Below are positions 1 to 6,344 of a stretch of DNA of 8,143 bases, piece after piece. A program made the position numbers and the translations under genes. The stretch is from Rhodothermaceae bacterium (GTDB taxonomy: Bacteria > Bacteroidota > Rhodothermia > Rhodothermales > Rubricoccaceae), in the NCBI GenBank assembly GCA_013003465.1, contig JABDIZ010000407.1, positions 1 to 8,143 on the forward strand, in the 5' to 3' direction. Under the pieces are notes generated by a model that was given only the letters and a program-made list of their open reading frames with translations, was not told the origin of the DNA and did not search any database. How positions within the stretch are numbered: the first letter of the stretch is position 1; each line of letters starts with the position of its first letter.

Positions 1-2
1 CC

Positions 3-380
3 CCGGCACCACCGCCGCCGCCGCCGCCGCCGCCGTCAGCCCCGCCGCCAGCGGAGCCCGAGCCCGAGCCCGAGCCCGAGATCTTCGAGGTCGTGGAGAA
101 CATGCCCGAGCCCATCGGCGGCATCGCGGCCATCCAGAGCAATATCCAGTACCCCGAGATGGCCCGCCGCGCCGGGATCGAAGGGCGCGTCTTCGTCCAG
201 TTCGTGGTGGATGAACAGGGCCGCCCGAGCGAGATCCGCGTCGTGCGCGGCATCGGCGGCGGCTGCGACGAGGCTGCCGTGGAGGCCGTCCGTCAGGCGC
301 GCTTCACGCCGGGCCGTCAGCGCGGCCGTCCGGTCAAGGTGCGCATGTCGCTCCCGGTCACCTTCCGCCTGACCAACTAG
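3..380 (+). CDS. TonB-family energy transducer, C-terminal part (5' end outside window)
   Basis: This is the last 125 residues of a TonB-type protein, which links the inner-membrane proton-motive-force complex (ExbB/ExbD) to TonB-dependent outer-membrane receptors. The frame is open to the left edge, so the N-terminal membrane anchor is not seen. Visible residues 1-26 are the periplasm-spanning linker: nine consecutive Pro, a short Ser/Ala/Pro stretch, then alternating Glu-Pro. Residues about 39-123 form the TonB C-terminal domain, with the characteristic YPEMARRAGIEGRV segment, then a VVDEQGRPSE turn, and near the end ARFTPGRQRGRPVKVRMSLP. A GTG at 93 could be mistaken for the start, but the Pro/Glu linker upstream is in frame and typical of the family, so the gene is longer. 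A terminator-like hairpin follows the stop by 22 bases. The family is clear; which receptor it serves cannot be told. Confidence 0.92.
   Translation, partial: PAPPPPPPPPPSAPPPAEPEPEPEPEIFEVVENMPEPIGGIAAIQSNIQYPEMARRAGIEGRVFVQFVVDEQGRPSEIRVVRGIGGGCDEAAVEAVRQARFTPGRQRGRPVKVRMSLPVTFRLTN
12..80 (+). repeat. CCG triplet run and GAGCCC hexamer repeat in the TonB linker
   Basis: Eight perfect CCG codons (12-35) and four GAGCCC units plus a final GAG (54-80) encode the poly-Pro and Pro-Glu linker. Both units are multiples of three, so copy-number change would alter linker length without a frameshift. Confidence 0.9.
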
Positions 381-402
381 GCTGTTTCCTGTGGCCTGCT
401 TT

Positions 403-443
403 AGCGGTCCGGTCGTACTGAGCGGCCGGACCGCTGTTGTTGT
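403..443 (+). terminator. Rho-independent-type terminator after the TonB gene
   Basis: The arms 403-414 and 424-435 pair over 12 positions, with one G.T pair, around a 9-base loop. A short T-rich tail (GTTGTTGT, 436-443) follows. On the other strand the hairpin is followed by CTAAAGC, which is not U-rich. It therefore fits best as a stop for the rightward TonB gene, although it could also block read-through from the converging rpiA. Confidence 0.65.
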
Positions 444-514
444 GAGGGGACGGAAGTACAGGGGTGGTTGAGCAAGGGGGAATGGGCGAGAGGAAACTCT
501 TCTGTCCACCCTCT

Positions 515-1243
515 TCAACCTTCAACTTTCATCCTTCGCACCGACCCATCCGGCTCGCCCACGAGCACGTCCGTCGCCAGGCCGATGAAGAGGCCGTGGT
601 CGAGCACGCCGGGGATCTGGTTGATCCTAGACGCCAAGGCCTCGGGCTCCAGAATTCCACCGAAGCGCGTGTCGAGGATCCAGAAGCACTGATCGGTCAC
701 CACGGGGCCGTCTTTCTTCTGGCCCATCCGCAGCACGGGCTCACCACCCAACTCGCGGAGAACGCGCGCCACGGCCGCCTCGGCCATCGGCAAGACCTCG
801 ACCGGCACCGGCATGGTCGTCCCGAGTTGGTCGACTTCTTTCGATGGGTCGATCAGCACCACGAAACGAGTAGCCAGACTCGCCACGACCTTCTCGCGCG
901 TGTGCGCCGCCCCGCGCCCTTTGATGAGGTTCAGGGCAGGATCGACTTCGTCCGCCCCATCGAGAGCGAGATCCAGCGCCGATTGGCCCGGCGCGAGGTC
1001 GCCCAACCCCAGATCGTCCAGCGTGACCAGCGGCACGCCGTGCTGCCGCGCGAGGCGCTCCGCCGCAAATGACGTAGGGACACCGACGACCTGGAGGCCT
1101 TCCTCGCGCACGCGGCGTCCGATGGCTTCAATCGCGAACGCCGTTGTGGTGCCCGTGCCGAGACCGAGCCGCATACCGGATTCGACGAGGGTAGCGGCGG
1201 CTTCTCCGGCGGCGCGTTTGGCCGTATCGGTTTCTGGTTTCAC
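515..1243 (-). CDS. rpiA: Ribose-5-phosphate isomerase A
   Basis: This cytosolic enzyme interconverts ribose 5-phosphate and ribulose 5-phosphate in the non-oxidative pentose phosphate pathway. The 242 residues are slightly longer than the usual 220-235. The phosphate-binding loop GLGTGTTT is at 27-34. DGADEVD at 95-101 and KGRGAAHTREK at 108-118 give Asp95, Asp98, Lys108 and Glu117, spaced exactly as Asp81, Asp84, Lys94 and Glu103 of the E. coli enzyme; the last is the general base. GLFIGLATDVLVGEPDG at 217-233 is the usual C-terminal segment. The start is a GTG with no Shine-Dalgarno. The last codons (MKVEG) run into a GTT/GAA-rich word repeat, so the extreme C-terminus may not be ancestral. 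The gene follows the two permeases on the same strand after 69 bases, so co-transcription is possible, although the functions are not obviously related. Confidence 0.97.
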   Translation of the reverse strand: MKPETDTAKRAAGEAAATLVESGMRLGLGTGTTTAFAIEAIGRRVREEGLQVVGVPTSFAAERLARQHGVPLVTLDDLGLGDLAPGQSALDLALDGADEVDPALNLIKGRGAAHTREKVVASLATRFVVLIDPSKEVDQLGTTMPVPVEVLPMAEAAVARVLRELGGEPVLRMGQKKDGPVVTDQCFWILDTRFGGILEPEALASRINQIPGVLDHGLFIGLATDVLVGEPDGSVRRMKVEG

Positions 1244-1311
1244 GTTTTCGATTTCTGGTTGGGCAGATGTCGGCCTTAACCAGAAACTAGAAACCAGCGG
1301 GACCAGAAACC
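1229..1311. repeat. Nested inverted repeats of a TTTCTGGTT word between permease and rpiA
   Basis: The spacer between the permease stop and the rpiA start holds the word GGTTTCTGGT and its complement several times. The outer pair is 1229-1238 with 1302-1311 (10 of 10), and the inner pair is 1252-1260 with 1278-1286 (9 of 9, 17-base loop). A further complement lies at 1290-1297. The outer left arm lies inside the first rpiA codons. It could fold in DNA or RNA, but there is no U-tract to support a terminator. Confidence 0.7.
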
Positions 1312-1312
1312 C

Positions 1313-2539
<1,227 letters not shown>

Positions 2540-2560
2540 GGAGGAGAGGGTTGGTGGTTC

Positions 2561-2602
2561 GTTGTCCGTGGTTGGCGCTGCAGGCCGCTGACCACCGACA
2601 AC
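2561..2602. repeat. Imperfect inverted repeat between the two permeases
   Basis: The arms 2561-2577 and 2586-2602 match in 14 of 17 positions around an 8-base loop. They are made of GTTGTC, GTGGT and similar words that recur around 2551-2570. No U-tract follows. It may be a spacer repeat, or an RNA hairpin that tunes relative expression of the two permeases. Confidence 0.55.
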
Positions 2603-2612
2603 AGACCGCGAA

Positions 2613-3839
2613 CTATTCGTAACGGAGGGCTTCGATGGGATGCGCCCGGGCGGCCGACCAGGCCGGGATGAACCCGAAGACGACGCCGACGCCGACGCAG
2701 ATGCCGAAGGCGAGGAAGACGGTCGCGGGCGAGAGCACGGCGGTGAACACCTGATTGATCAGGGCTGTCACCCCTACCGAGAGGCCGACGCCGATCAGCC
2801 CGCCGATCATACACACCACGACGGCTTCCACGAGGAATTGCGTGAGGATGGCACGGCGCGTGGCGCCGAGCGCTTTGCGGATGCCGATCTCGCGCGTCCG
2901 CTCCTTGACGCTCACGAACATGATGTTCATCACCCCGATGCCGCCGACCAGCAGCGCGAGGCCCGTCAGGAACAAGCCGACGGTGTAGATCACGCCCGTC
3001 ACGCTACCGATCTGCTGGCGGAAGGCGTCCTGTGGCTGCAGTGCGAAGTTCTCATCCTCGGCCGGGTCGAGGCCACGCGCGAGGCGTACCACGCCGGTCA
3101 GTTCATCCATTGCCGCGTTCATCTCATCCGCGGAGCGCACCTTGGCCTGCACCTCAATGTAGGGACGCGAATCAAACAACTTGGTGTAGGTGCCGAGCGG
3201 CACGATCACCTGCTCGTCAAAGGAGAAGAGGCCGAGGAACTTGCCTTGGCGTGCCAGCACGCCGATCACCTCGAAGCGCTCCCCGTCGATGCGGATGCGC
3301 TTGCCGAGGGGGGTCCCAATCGGGAAGAGCGCCGAGGCGATGTCCTGGCCGATGACGCAGACGTTGGTGCCGCTGCGATTCTCCGACTCGGAGTAGAAGC
3401 GCCCCTGATCGAGGTCGATGCCCGTCACTTCGACCAGTTCGGGCGTGGAGGCGCGGAGGAAGACCTGCCCGATCCGCCGGTCGGCGTTCTGGACCGCGTG
3501 CATCGAGAAGGCGACGGGCGCCACGGCCTCGACGGTTTGCGTCCGGCCGTCAATGAACTCAGCGACCTCCTCGGTAATGCGCGGGCGGTTGCGGTACTCC
3601 CACCACTGCACGTTGAAGCCATCGGGCATCCGCTTCACGTTGATGACGTTGGTGCCCAGCATCGCCACCGAGCGGTCGAAGCCCCGCTCGATGCCGTTGA
3701 TGGTGGTGAACATCGCCGTGACGGAGACAATGCCGATGATGATGCCGAGCGTGGTCAGGAGCGCCCGCAGCTTGTTGGCCCAGATGGTGACGAGGGCCAT
3801 GCGGATGCTCTCCGAGAACTCGAACAACGCAGCACGCAC
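2613..3839 (-). CDS. MacB/FtsX-type ABC transporter permease (first of the pair)
   Basis: This 408-residue inner-membrane permease has the same plan as its downstream neighbour: TM1 at about 26-48, a periplasmic core at about 50-280, and TM2-TM4 at about 284-310, 337-363 and 371-393. It carries ERTREIGIRKALGATRRAIL (313-332) and ends AARAHPIEALRYE. The stretch from ERTREIG to FLVEA is identical to the neighbour, while the periplasmic domains differ strongly. The chosen start is GTG at 3837-3839, because an in-frame stop lies 16 codons further upstream and the first ATG (codon 14) would cut into the usual N-terminal amphipathic segment. No Shine-Dalgarno is visible. It is probably the first gene of the permease-permease-rpiA run. 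The 272 bases upstream hold no ATPase or adaptor gene, so its nucleotide-binding partner must be encoded elsewhere. Confidence 0.95.
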   Translation of the reverse strand: MRAALFEFSESIRMALVTIWANKLRALLTTLGIIIGIVSVTAMFTTINGIERGFDRSVAMLGTNVINVKRMPDGFNVQWWEYRNRPRITEEVAEFIDGRTQTVEAVAPVAFSMHAVQNADRRIGQVFLRASTPELVEVTGIDLDQGRFYSESENRSGTNVCVIGQDIASALFPIGTPLGKRIRIDGERFEVIGVLARQGKFLGLFSFDEQVIVPLGTYTKLFDSRPYIEVQAKVRSADEMNAAMDELTGVVRLARGLDPAEDENFALQPQDAFRQQIGSVTGVIYTVGLFLTGLALLVGGIGVMNIMFVSVKERTREIGIRKALGATRRAILTQFLVEAVVVCMIGGLIGVGLSVGVTALINQVFTAVLSPATVFLAFGICVGVGVVFGFIPAWSAARAHPIEALRYE

Positions 3840-3956
3840 AGGATCGATGGGCGGTTGGGTGACGACGCAGAAGCGACAGAGCCACGGCTACGCGCCGCTG
3901 CCTGCGGAGTTGCGATGCGCCCACAGAAGTGCCCCTTCTTGTCCGACCGCAATAGA

Positions 3957-4047
3957 GTCATTCCCGCCCGGGCAGGAATCCAGCCAATCCAGGGTCCGGT
4001 ACTTCGCAGTCGGCATGGCACTGGATCCATGCGAACGCATGGATGAC
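3957..4047. repeat. REPIN/MITE-like element with two hairpin ends
   Basis: This 91-bp unit starts GTCAT and ends ATGAC. Its left end (3957-3983) and the reverse complement of its right end (4021-4047) are both 27 bases, share GTCAT at the outside and ATCCAG at the inside, and each contains its own palindrome. The left palindrome is ATTCCCGCCC/GGGCAGGAAT with one mismatched pair, and the right is ATCCATGCG/CGCATGGAT, perfect around two bases. The left sequence resembles the widespread ATTCCCGC...GCGGGAAT intergenic repeat family, whose false translations read like PARAGMT. The 37-base middle (3984-4020) shows nothing coding. The rest of the 3840-4111 spacer shows no convincing promoter. Confidence 0.65.
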
Positions 4048-4111
4048 CTCAAAGCGTCTGAATGGGCGTTGCAGGCGCTACCTTACCGGCCGAACGTCTC
4101 GTGACCCTCCT

Positions 4112-4270
4112 GTGTCGAAGCTCCGCATCCTCGGCGAGTTCTGGCGCTTCCTGCGCGTGCGCAAGAAGTTCTGGCTGGCCCCCATCGTGTTCGTGCTCGT
4201 GCTCCTCGGCCTCGTCATCGTGGTGACGGAGGGCTCCGCGCTCGCGCCGTTCATCTACGCACTGTTTTAG
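4112..4270 (+). CDS. Small single-span membrane protein, DUF5989-like
   Basis: This 52-residue protein of unknown function has a basic, aromatic N-terminus (SKLRILGEFWRFLRVRKKFW, residues 2-21), one hydrophobic span at about 22-38, and a conserved tail TEGSALAPFIYALF. The layout matches my recollection of the DUF5989 family: about 50 residues, FWRFLR near the start, YALF at the end. Some members sit beside SxtJ-type and carbamoyltransferase genes, but no such partner is visible here. GTG at 4112 is chosen because the family motif begins directly after it; the in-frame ATG at 4043 lies inside the REPIN-like element and would add 23 unsupported residues. No Shine-Dalgarno is present. Its last 20 bases overlap the 3' end of the converging hydrolase gene. 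A decayed copy of its 3' half lies about 1 kb downstream. Confidence 0.83.
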   Translation: MSKLRILGEFWRFLRVRKKFWLAPIVFVLVLLGLVIVVTEGSALAPFIYALF

Positions 4271-5141
4271 GCTGGGCACCGCCATGCTTCGCCAAGAACG
4301 AGAGCACGGCGGCATTGAAGGCCGAGGCGCTGTCCTGATGCATCCGGTGCGACGCGCCGGGAATCTCAACCTGCTCAGCCTGCGGTAGCAATTCACGGAG
4401 CCGATCCGTCAGCCGATGAAACAGGCTGATGCTGTGCTCGCCGGTGACGAGCAGCGTAGGGATTTGCACTTGGCGCACGGCATCCGCATCCAGCGGCATG
4501 AAGCCCGAACCGAGAAATTCTGCCTGGATGGCGGTGCGGTTGTCCTGGATCAGCGCTTTTCTGGATTCCGGCAAGCGGTCATAGCTCCCCTGACCGAACA
4601 CGGCATCGCCAAAGATGCGGATGCCTGCATCCGTGTCGCCCCGCTGGAAGGCCTGCGTCGCAGGCACGACCCCCGTCATTCCGAACCGGAGAAGCGCGGC
4701 AGCCATGCGCGGTCGTGTGGCGAAGAGCTTCAGGAGTTCGAGCGGTTTCGGCGGGTTGCTCGTGAGCAGCGTGATGACGGGTGGCTCGGCTAAGACAAGG
4801 GTGCGCACGAGTGACGGCTCCCGCAGGGCGAGCAGCAGACATAGAAACGCGCCGTAGGAATGCCCCACGAGGTGAGCGGGCGCCGCACCGAGAGTGCGAA
4901 GGAGCGCCTGTAGATCGTCCACGTGCTCCTGCATCGCATAATCGGTGCCGTCCGGGATGGACTCGTTTGGCCAGTGGTAGCGCCGACTGTAAGCGAGAAC
5001 GCGGTAGTCCTCGGCGAATGCGTCGTGCTGCTGGTCCCACGTCCGATAATCGTTGGCCGAGCCGTGGACCAATACGAGAGGCTCGCCGTTGCCCGCCTCG
5101 GCATATTCGAGCGCGGTGCCGTTGACGTTCAGGCTTTCCAT
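4251..5141 (-). CDS. Alpha/beta-fold hydrolase
   Basis: This 296-residue protein is probably a cytosolic esterase or related hydrolase; no signal peptide is seen. The oxyanion-hole motif VHGSAND is at 25-31 and the nucleophile elbow GHSYG at 93-97 (Ser95). The catalytic His is His265 in PGASHRMH. The acid is less clear: the usual position after strand 7 reads TGEHS with no Asp, so Glu120 in VLAEPP, after strand 6, is a likely substitute, as in several relatives. The cap region is about 125-215. The start is ATG, preceded by a good GGAGG site four bases away. The last about ten residues (GGAQPKTVRR) extend past the typical fold end, and the final six are read antisense through the DUF5989-like gene's 3' end, so the stop is borrowed from that neighbour. 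It lies between two copies of that 3' end. The substrate cannot be predicted. Confidence 0.94.
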   Translation of the reverse strand: MESLNVNGTALEYAEAGNGEPLVLVHGSANDYRTWDQQHDAFAEDYRVLAYSRRYHWPNESIPDGTDYAMQEHVDDLQALLRTLGAAPAHLVGHSYGAFLCLLLALREPSLVRTLVLAEPPVITLLTSNPPKPLELLKLFATRPRMAAALLRFGMTGVVPATQAFQRGDTDAGIRIFGDAVFGQGSYDRLPESRKALIQDNRTAIQAEFLGSGFMPLDADAVRQVQIPTLLVTGEHSISLFHRLTDRLRELLPQAEQVEIPGASHRMHQDSASAFNAAVLSFLAKHGGAQPKTVRR

Positions 5142-5145
5142 GATG

Positions 5146-5150
5146 CCTCC
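5146..5150 (-). promoter_or_regulatory. Shine-Dalgarno site of the hydrolase gene
   Basis: On the minus strand GGAGG precedes the ATG by four bases (GGAGGCATCATG). It is notable because most other genes here have no such site. Confidence 0.75.
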
Positions 5151-5225
5151 GTATCATCGTCGACTGAGGAGCAACCTCTGTCCTGATGATACAGCAGGCT
5201 GCTACTGTAGTTGGCGGTTTTCCAT

Positions 5226-5295
5226 TGCCCTCCGCCTCGTCATCGTGGTGCCGGCGGGCTCCGCCCCGGCGTCCTTCATCTACGCATTGTTCTAG
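5226..5295 (+). pseudogene. Truncated copy of the DUF5989-like gene (3' end only)
   Basis: Seventy bases align without gaps to the last 70 bases of the small membrane-protein gene at 4201-4270, with about 13 differences. The stretch around CCTCGTCATCGTGGTG is intact and the TAG stop is kept. In the same frame it reads RLVIVVPAGSAPASFIYALF, against GLVIVVTEGSALAPFIYALF in the full gene. The basic, aromatic N-terminal half has no clear counterpart, and no plausible start codon lies in place. Similarity stops at the stop codon on the right. The TAG overlaps the TAG of the converging Rid gene in a palindromic CTAG. The remnant is probably not expressed as a protein. Confidence 0.78.
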
Positions 5296-5738
5296 CCTTG
5301 CTCGCCCACGAGCGGCTCGGCCCCATCACGGAGCCGAGACTCCGCATCATCGTCGCTAACAATTGCATCGACCTCTACCTCGACAAGCCAATCCTCGTTG
5401 ATGAATCGACTCACCTCGACCACGGTGTCGACGGGGCGGACCTCCGCGAAGTACTCGCCTCTAACCTTGGCGATGGCGGCCCAATCGTCGATCCGGGTCA
5501 ACAGCATCCTCGTTCGAACGACATCGGTCATGGATGCTCCCGCCTGAGCGAGGGCGGCCTCGATGGTCTGGAAGCATCGACGTACCTGAGCGGCTGGATC
5601 GCCGACCCCGACGGTGTTTCCCTCGTCGTCGATCGGGGCGGTGCCACCGACAGAAACAAACTGGCCCACTCGGATGGCCCGTGAAAACCCAACAATGTTG
5701 GCGTACGGACTTGTGCTTGGGACGAGGGTTCGCTTCAT
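5292..5738 (-). CDS. Rid-family (YjgF/YER057c/UK114) protein without the canonical arginine
   Basis: This 148-residue protein has the trimeric chorismate-mutase-like Rid fold. It shows FVSVGGTAPIDDEG at 27-40, a helix at about 47-67 (DPAAQVRRCFQTIEAALAQAG), VVRTRMLLTRIDDW at 73-86, and RPVDTVVEVSRF...VEVEVDAIV at 101-127. Archetypal RidA hydrolyses reactive enamines/imines from PLP enzymes, using the Arg of a P-x-R-S/T motif. Here the aligned residues are Pro102-Val103-Asp104, so that Arg is replaced by Asp. This places it with the arginine-lacking Rid subgroups, whose activity is poorly defined, so imine deaminase activity should not be assumed. The start is ATG with AGGAG four bases upstream. 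The tail after about 128 is acidic and extra. The gene begins 31 bases after a perfect GTTAGGC core of the attC-like structure, as a cassette gene would. Confidence 0.93.
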   Translation of the reverse strand: MKRTLVPSTSPYANIVGFSRAIRVGQFVSVGGTAPIDDEGNTVGVGDPAAQVRRCFQTIEAALAQAGASMTDVVRTRMLLTRIDDWAAIAKVRGEYFAEVRPVDTVVEVSRFINEDWLVEVEVDAIVSDDDAESRLRDGAEPLVGEQG

Positions 5739-5742
5739 GTGG

Positions 5743-5747
5743 CTCCT
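5743..5747 (-). promoter_or_regulatory. Shine-Dalgarno site of the Rid-family gene
   Basis: On the minus strand AGGAG lies four bases before the ATG (AGGAGCCACATG). The spacing is the same as for the neighbouring hydrolase gene. Confidence 0.7.
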
Positions 5748-5769
5748 GGAGGGAGAGGGTGGGCGTGAT

Positions 5770-5894
5770 GCCTAACAGTTTGCCACTCAGCCGCACAACG
5801 CGGCAGAGAGGTTGGAAGAGGCAACGTAGACGCTGGCGGTGGGACGAGGCAAGAGCGCTGAAGCGTTGTGTCGGCCTGCAGTGGCGGGTTCTGC
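5770..5894 (-). repeat. Integron attC-like recombination site (candidate)
   Basis: Read on the minus strand, the unit ends at 5776-5770 with GTTAGGC, a perfect fit to the attC R' core GTTRRRY. Two arms, 5863-5885 and 5782-5801, pair over all 20 bases of the shorter arm. The only imperfections are three single extra bases, all on the arm farther from the core. This one-sided bulging is what attC sites show as extrahelical bases on L''. The loop is 61 bases. The matching R'' would be GCAGAAC (5894-5888), which keeps only the AAC of RYYYAAC. The total of 125 bases is within the usual attC range. It starts 16 bases after the stop of one minus-strand gene and ends 31 bases before the start of the next, as in a cassette array. 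No integrase and no second attC are seen, so it might be a plain inverted repeat. Confidence 0.5.
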
Positions 5895-5910
5895 GGCCGT
5901 GTTGCGGGCG

Positions 5911-6270
5911 TCACTCTGATCCGCCTTGCAGAGCAGTTCCCCAACTGACGTGGAAATGTGGTTTTGTCTGAACACGGAGTTGGTTCACTTGGTCGAGGCC
6001 AAAGTCAACAACGAGCACTTCGGCACCTTGCTCTTTCTGAACCTCCAACTTGCGGACGAAGCCGAACACGAGGTCTAGGATCGAGCGGTCGCCACGTGTG
6101 AGGTGGACCTGAACGTCGCCGTAGCCCGGGGCGATCATGCAAACCAGCCGCTCGCCGTTGCGTTCGACTGAGAAGGTGAGGTGGTTGTAAGCCCACGGCT
6201 GACCGGAGTCCAACAACTCCGGCTCCTGCTCGAACAGCCAGATGAGTTCGTGTTCGTCAGGTAGCTCCAT
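5911..6270 (-). CDS. Hypothetical protein, 119 residues
   Basis: I do not recognise this protein. It has no signal peptide, membrane span or cysteine motif (single Cys44), is acidic at the N-terminus (MELPDEHELIWLFEQEPELL), and alternates predicted strands and helices: strands at about 30-38, 41-47 and 52-58, a helix at about 62-79 (ILDLVFGFVRKLEVQKEQ), and a strand at 84-89 (EVLVVDF). It looks like a small soluble alpha/beta protein. The start is ATG without a Shine-Dalgarno; a TATAAT box lies about 30 bases upstream. Its base composition is less GC-biased than that of the flanking helicase and permeases. The stop is directly followed by the attC-like structure, so it could be the cargo of a gene cassette. 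The open frame is credible because both neighbours share its strand and spacing. Confidence 0.72.
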   Translation of the reverse strand: MELPDEHELIWLFEQEPELLDSGQPWAYNHLTFSVERNGERLVCMIAPGYGDVQVHLTRGDRSILDLVFGFVRKLEVQKEQGAEVLVVDFGLDQVNQLRVQTKPHFHVSWGTALQGGSE

Positions 6271-6301
6271 TGAGCGTCAGTGTGAGGCCGTAGAACCACC
6301 G

Positions 6302-6307
6302 ATTATA
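6302..6307 (-). promoter_or_regulatory. Possible -10 box for the 119-residue gene
   Basis: A perfect TATAAT occurs on the minus strand 31 bases before the ATG, within the most AT-rich spacer of the window (6300-6345). No good -35 hexamer sits at 16-18 bases, and the Bacteroidota TAnnTTTG form is not matched, so this is weak. Confidence 0.28.
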
Positions 6308-6344
6308 CTGAATTGCCACCCTACCTCTTCACCAATCTTATTGC

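Noticed and set aside
464..1072. 202-codon open frame on the plus strand
   Set aside because: It is antisense to rpiA, whose active-site residues are all present; the translation shows no recognisable domain.
2640..4046. 468-codon open frame on the plus strand opposite the first permease
   Set aside because: It is an antisense shadow of a clear MacB-type permease in high-GC DNA. Its translation is His/Asp/Arg-rich without domain features, and its end runs through the REPIN-like element.
3957..4047. Possible CRISPR or tRNA from the stacked hairpins
   Set aside because: There is no regularly spaced repeat array and no tRNA cloverleaf or CCA end; the paired inverted hairpins fit a REPIN-like unit.
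4043..4111. ATG-started N-terminal extension of the DUF5989-like gene
   Set aside because: The ATG lies in the right end of the REPIN-like element, and the 23 added residues are unlike the family, which begins with the GTG-coded Met-Ser-Lys-Leu.
5236..5275. GC-rich hairpin as a terminator of the Rid gene
   Set aside because: On the minus strand the stem is interrupted and followed by ACCACGATG rather than a U-run; its pairing arises from the GC-rich DUF5989 remnant.
5053..5295. 80-codon plus-strand frame ending in the DUF5989 remnant
   Set aside because: Its first half is antisense to the hydrolase start, and only the last about 20 residues resemble DUF5989. It is better described as a truncated copy.
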